Positions 32,954 to 34,740 of a stretch of DNA of 34,740 nt are shown here, piece by piece; the stretch's first letter is position 1; every line of letters begins with the position of its first letter. The DNA lies in assembly GCF_003660265.1 (NCBI RefSeq), contig NZ_QXQP01000018.1:1-34740 (forward strand), read 5' to 3'. A program made the translations under genes and the position numbers. Source of the stretch: Helicobacter mehlei (GTDB lineage Bacteria > Campylobacterota > Campylobacteria > Campylobacterales > Helicobacteraceae). The notes beneath the pieces are model-generated. The model did not search any database, was not told the origin of the DNA, and saw only the letters and a program-made list of their open reading frames with translations.

Positions 32954-33340
32954 CTAATCCAACAACTTCAACGCTTCTTGATAAAGCGCAAAATTTTTCA
33001 CCACCCAATCTTTGAGTTGATCGACTTTTTGGGGTGATACGCCCATTTCTTTAGCATAAGAGTAGATCGTATCTCTCTCATTATCATGCCAACGGCTATC
33101 GGCTAGAGCCACAGAGGTGAGCTCTAGTAAGGTGGCATGTTTGGCGTGGTTAGTGGTGAAAAGTTTGCCCAGAGTGTTTAAAGGCACTTCTTTTTCAGAA
33201 ATGCCATATTCGCATTGCTTTTTGATCGTATCCAACGCGCCTAGTTGCAATTCGTGCAACACTCCATCGGCTTCAATGACTTTCCTAGCCAAATACAAGA
33301 ACACTTGTTGTTGCTCAACGCTTAAATCTTGGATAAACAT
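32954..33340 (-). CDS. TerB-like (TerB/DjlA-N fold) protein
   Basis: 128 aa, all helical. FLYLARKVIEADGVLHELQL (residues 14-33) and LLELTSVALADSRWHDNERD (70-89) are the two TerB half-repeats, each ending in an acidic turn (ADG, ADS) followed by an acidic residue, which form the metal site. Soluble, no signal. ATG 33340 with AGGAG 6 nt away. It sits between the CC-x3-C/CxxH gene and the 31-aa gene. TerB-like domains often sit in conflict- or stress-related clusters with small hydrophobic or enzymatic partners. Confidence 0.8.
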   Translation of the reverse strand: MFIQDLSVEQQQVFLYLARKVIEADGVLHELQLGALDTIKKQCEYGISEKEVPLNTLGKLFTTNHAKHATLLELTSVALADSRWHDNERDTIYSYAKEMGVSPQKVDQLKDWVVKNFALYQEALKLLD

Positions 33341-33378
33341 GTTTGCTCCTTTGTTGTTGTTTTAATCACGCTCCCCAC

Positions 33379-33738
33379 TCACCCAAAAATAGACGCCCAA
33401 AACCCCTTTTCTTGAGATTTCTTCAAATTTTGTGGCACGGCTCTAGTCCACTTTTTAACAACCCAAGAGGGGTCGTTGGGTCGTGGGGGGTTGTGACTAG
33501 AGCACACCGGCACTATATAGTACTTGTTGCCGATACGATCCACTTTGATATGTGCGCCTATGCTAGCACTTTGATTACATTCAATATTGCAACAAATGGG
33601 ATTGGAATCGCCTGAATAGATTTTGTAAAATTCAATCCATGTTTTAGCTTGGGGGTTAGGTATATAGTCGCTAGTCCCGCCAAGGTGCTTGACTTTCTCT
33701 TCTCCAAGCGTTTCATAGATCAACTCTTGCTCAGCCAT
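33379..33738 (-). CDS. Putative zinc-binding protein (CC-x3-C ... CxxHN), intact copy
   Basis: 119 aa, leads the minus-strand cassette. PICCNIECNQSASIGAHIKV (residues 48-67, C49, C50, C54) and YYIVPVCSSHNP (74-85, C79, H82) place two metal-binding pairs as in treble-clef or HNH-like folds, with HN following; no nuclease Asp/His set is evident. It ends in a basic, aromatic tail. ATG 33738 with AAGGAG 7 nt away. The broken copy at 31622-32023 sits at the other end of the cassette, so the two paralogues flank the TerB-, LRAT- and zipper-type genes. I know the motif from small bacterial proteins but not a function. Confidence 0.72.
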   Translation of the reverse strand: MAEQELIYETLGEEKVKHLGGTSDYIPNPQAKTWIEFYKIYSGDSNPICCNIECNQSASIGAHIKVDRIGNKYYIVPVCSSHNPPRPNDPSWVVKKWTRAVPQNLKKSQEKGFWASIFG

Positions 33739-33776
33739 GTAGCACTCCTTTTCTGTAAGACTAAAAAGGCAACCGC

Positions 33777-33799
33777 ATTTTAGCGAGAGAGAGAGTCAA
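33777..33799 (-). promoter_or_regulatory. Cassette promoter with a CT-repeat spacer
   Basis: On the minus strand TTGACT (33794-33799) and TAAAAT (33777-33782) are separated by 11 nt, almost all CT repeat (CTCTCTCTCTC in the plus-strand 33785-33795 region). This spacer is 6 nt too short for an optimal 17, so repeat gain by strand slippage could raise promoter activity. Drives the 33738-31622 cassette. Confidence 0.5.
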
Positions 33800-33803
33800 G
33801 GGG

Positions 33804-33809
33804 TAGAAT
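33804..33809 (+). promoter_or_regulatory. -10 box (TAGAAT) for the SDR gene
   Basis: TAGAAT, preceded by GGG and followed by ATTTAAAAAA, would start a transcript near 33816, about 75 nt before the SDR ATG. It lies back to back with the cassette promoter around the shared CT/GA repeat. Confidence 0.4.
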
Positions 33810-33889
33810 ATTTAAAAAAGGGGTGGTGTGCTCATTTGTCTAAAGGCGATCTTTTTGCGCTACGCTATGAGCATTTAGCAGAGGTGTAT

Positions 33890-34645
33890 ATGAAAAATAT
33901 CTTAGTAACTGGGGCGACATCTGGGTTTGGCAGAGCGATCGCGCTGGCATTTATCAAGGCAAATTATTTTGTGGTGGGATTGGGCAGACGCAAAGAGCGT
34001 TTAGCAGAACTAGAAAAGGCGTATCCTACGCAGTTTAAGCCCCTTTGCTTGGACATACAAAACAAGCAAGAGCTAGAAGCGGGGATTCAAAATACCTTGC
34101 AAGAAAAACCCATTCATTTATTAGTGAATAATGCGGGCTTGGCTTTAGGGTTAGACAAGGCATTTTGTGCGCATTTAGATGATTGGGAGACCATGATAGA
34201 GACTAATATCAAGGGCTTGGTGCATATCACGCGCCTAGTTTTGCCCTCCATGGTAGAGCGCAATGAGGGGCATATCATTAATATGGGCTCGATTGCGGGG
34301 ACTTATCCCTATCCGGGCGGGAATATTTACGGCGCGACTAAGGCGTTCGTCAAGCAATTTTGCCTGAATTTGCGCGCGGATTTAGCCGATACAAAAATCC
34401 GTGTGAGCAATGTGGAACCCGGATTGTGCGGGGGGACTGAGTTTAGCCATGTGCGCTTTAAAGGCGATGTGCAAAGAGCAGAGGAGTTATACGCCCATGT
34501 GCCCTATGTGAGCCCTGAAGATATTGCTAATGTGGTGCTGTGGATATTTGAGCAACCCGCGCATGTCAATATCAACCGCATCGAGGTGATGCCCGTAGCC
34601 CAAACCTTTTCTTCTCTGTATGTCTCTAGGACGCTAGAGGATTAA
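33890..34645 (+). CDS. Short-chain dehydrogenase/reductase, YdfG-like
   Basis: 251 aa classical SDR. TGATSGFG (7-14) binds the nucleotide, GRRK (32-35) after the second strand suggests NADP(H), NNAG (80-83), S134 and YGATK (147-151; Y147, K151) complete the active site. The overall pattern, including ISNVEPGL-like RVSNVEPGLCGGTEFS, is that of YdfG/3-hydroxy-acid dehydrogenases acting on serine, allo-threonine and related hydroxy acids. ATG 33890 is preferred: GAGGTG lies 4 nt upstream; the in-frame TTG 33836 has no ribosome site. Monocistronic as far as seen. Confidence 0.92.
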   Translation: MKNILVTGATSGFGRAIALAFIKANYFVVGLGRRKERLAELEKAYPTQFKPLCLDIQNKQELEAGIQNTLQEKPIHLLVNNAGLALGLDKAFCAHLDDWETMIETNIKGLVHITRLVLPSMVERNEGHIINMGSIAGTYPYPGGNIYGATKAFVKQFCLNLRADLADTKIRVSNVEPGLCGGTEFSHVRFKGDVQRAEELYAHVPYVSPEDIANVVLWIFEQPAHVNINRIEVMPVAQTFSSLYVSRTLED

Positions 34646-34668
34646 GCCCCTCCTAAGCTTTAAAATCC

Positions 34669-34674
34669 TATAAT
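34669..34674 (+). promoter_or_regulatory. -10 box (TATAAT) near the right edge
   Basis: Perfect TATAAT followed by TGCG, reading rightward into sequence that is mostly outside the window. The transcript would begin near 34681, in front of the degenerate repeats. Confidence 0.5.
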
Positions 34675-34691
34675 TGCGTTTTGCCAAAGTT

Positions 34692-34740
34692 AAAGCGGTT
34701 TAAAAATCCGAAGGTTTAAAGACCGAAGCGGTTTTAAAAA
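34692..34740 (+). repeat. Degenerate 15-17-nt repeats at the right edge
   Basis: AAAGCGGTTTAAAAAT, CCGAAGGTTTAAAGA and CCGAAGCGGTTTTAAAAA follow one another (34692-34707, 34708-34722, 34723-34740). They share a GAAG(CG)GTTT(T)AAA core with small differences and run to the window end, so the array probably continues. Confidence 0.6.

Noticed and set aside
1-34740. CRISPR array, insertion sequence or prophage
   Set aside because: No regularly spaced repeats with unique spacers, no transposase or integrase frame, and no phage structural genes; the only repeats are short and are listed.

Overview
The window looks like chromosomal DNA of a gastric, non-pylori Helicobacter. The strongest evidence is the minus-strand block at 18.8-26.3 kb, where mnmE, a jag-like KH gene, yidC, yidD, rnpA, rpmH, exbD, exbB, smpB, ispE, csrA and a cyclophilin lie in the order I know from H. 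pylori. Other support is a ComB4-type ATPase, Helicobacter-style outer-membrane and lipoproteins, and -10-dominated promoters. The surrounding order (pepF, comB4, tRNAs, der, dnaN, terD) is not the H. pylori order, so I do not name a species.

Layout. 1-0.2 kb: 5' part of a lipoprotein gene on the minus strand. 0.35-7.7 kb: plus-strand run of pepF, a small conserved gene, a cysteine-poor HdrB/SdhE-like protein, two membrane proteins (one with a TerB/DjlA-like domain) and comB4. 8.0-8.4 kb: five-tRNA operon (Lys, Glu, Val, Asp, Glu) behind an almost consensus promoter. 8.4-9.1 kb: convergent lipoprotein gene with a C9 tract. 9.2-13.5 kb: der, an AAA+ ATPase and dnaN. 13.5-18.8 kb: two terD-family genes, an HD-domain gene, a secreted coiled-coil protein and a barrel-like outer-membrane protein carrying a metzincin-type zinc motif; these are so tightly spaced that they are probably one transcript. 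18.8-26.3 kb: the conserved housekeeping block. 26.4-27.1 kb: exported protein resembling a catalytically dead trypsin-like protease. 27.1-27.3 kb: promoter plus a 19-aa hydrophobic peptide gene with strong RNA structure. 27.4-31.3 kb: type IIG restriction-modification enzyme. 31.6-33.7 kb: minus-strand accessory cassette of small genes: a CC-x3-C/CxxH putative zinc protein, a TerB-like protein, two small glycine-rich hydrophobic proteins, an LRAT/NlpC-like protein, and a second CC-x3-C/CxxH copy broken by an in-frame TAG. 33.9-34.6 kb: SDR oxidoreductase.

How it works together. The housekeeping block covers tRNA modification, membrane-protein insertion, RNase P, trans-translation, energy coupling across the envelope, isoprenoid synthesis and post-transcriptional control. 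The less described parts are the ter/HD/envelope operon, the small accessory cassette whose promoter spacer is made of CT repeats, and the small-peptide RNA locus at 27.1-27.3 kb. These three are the best candidates for new biology. All functional statements on them are inference from sequence.
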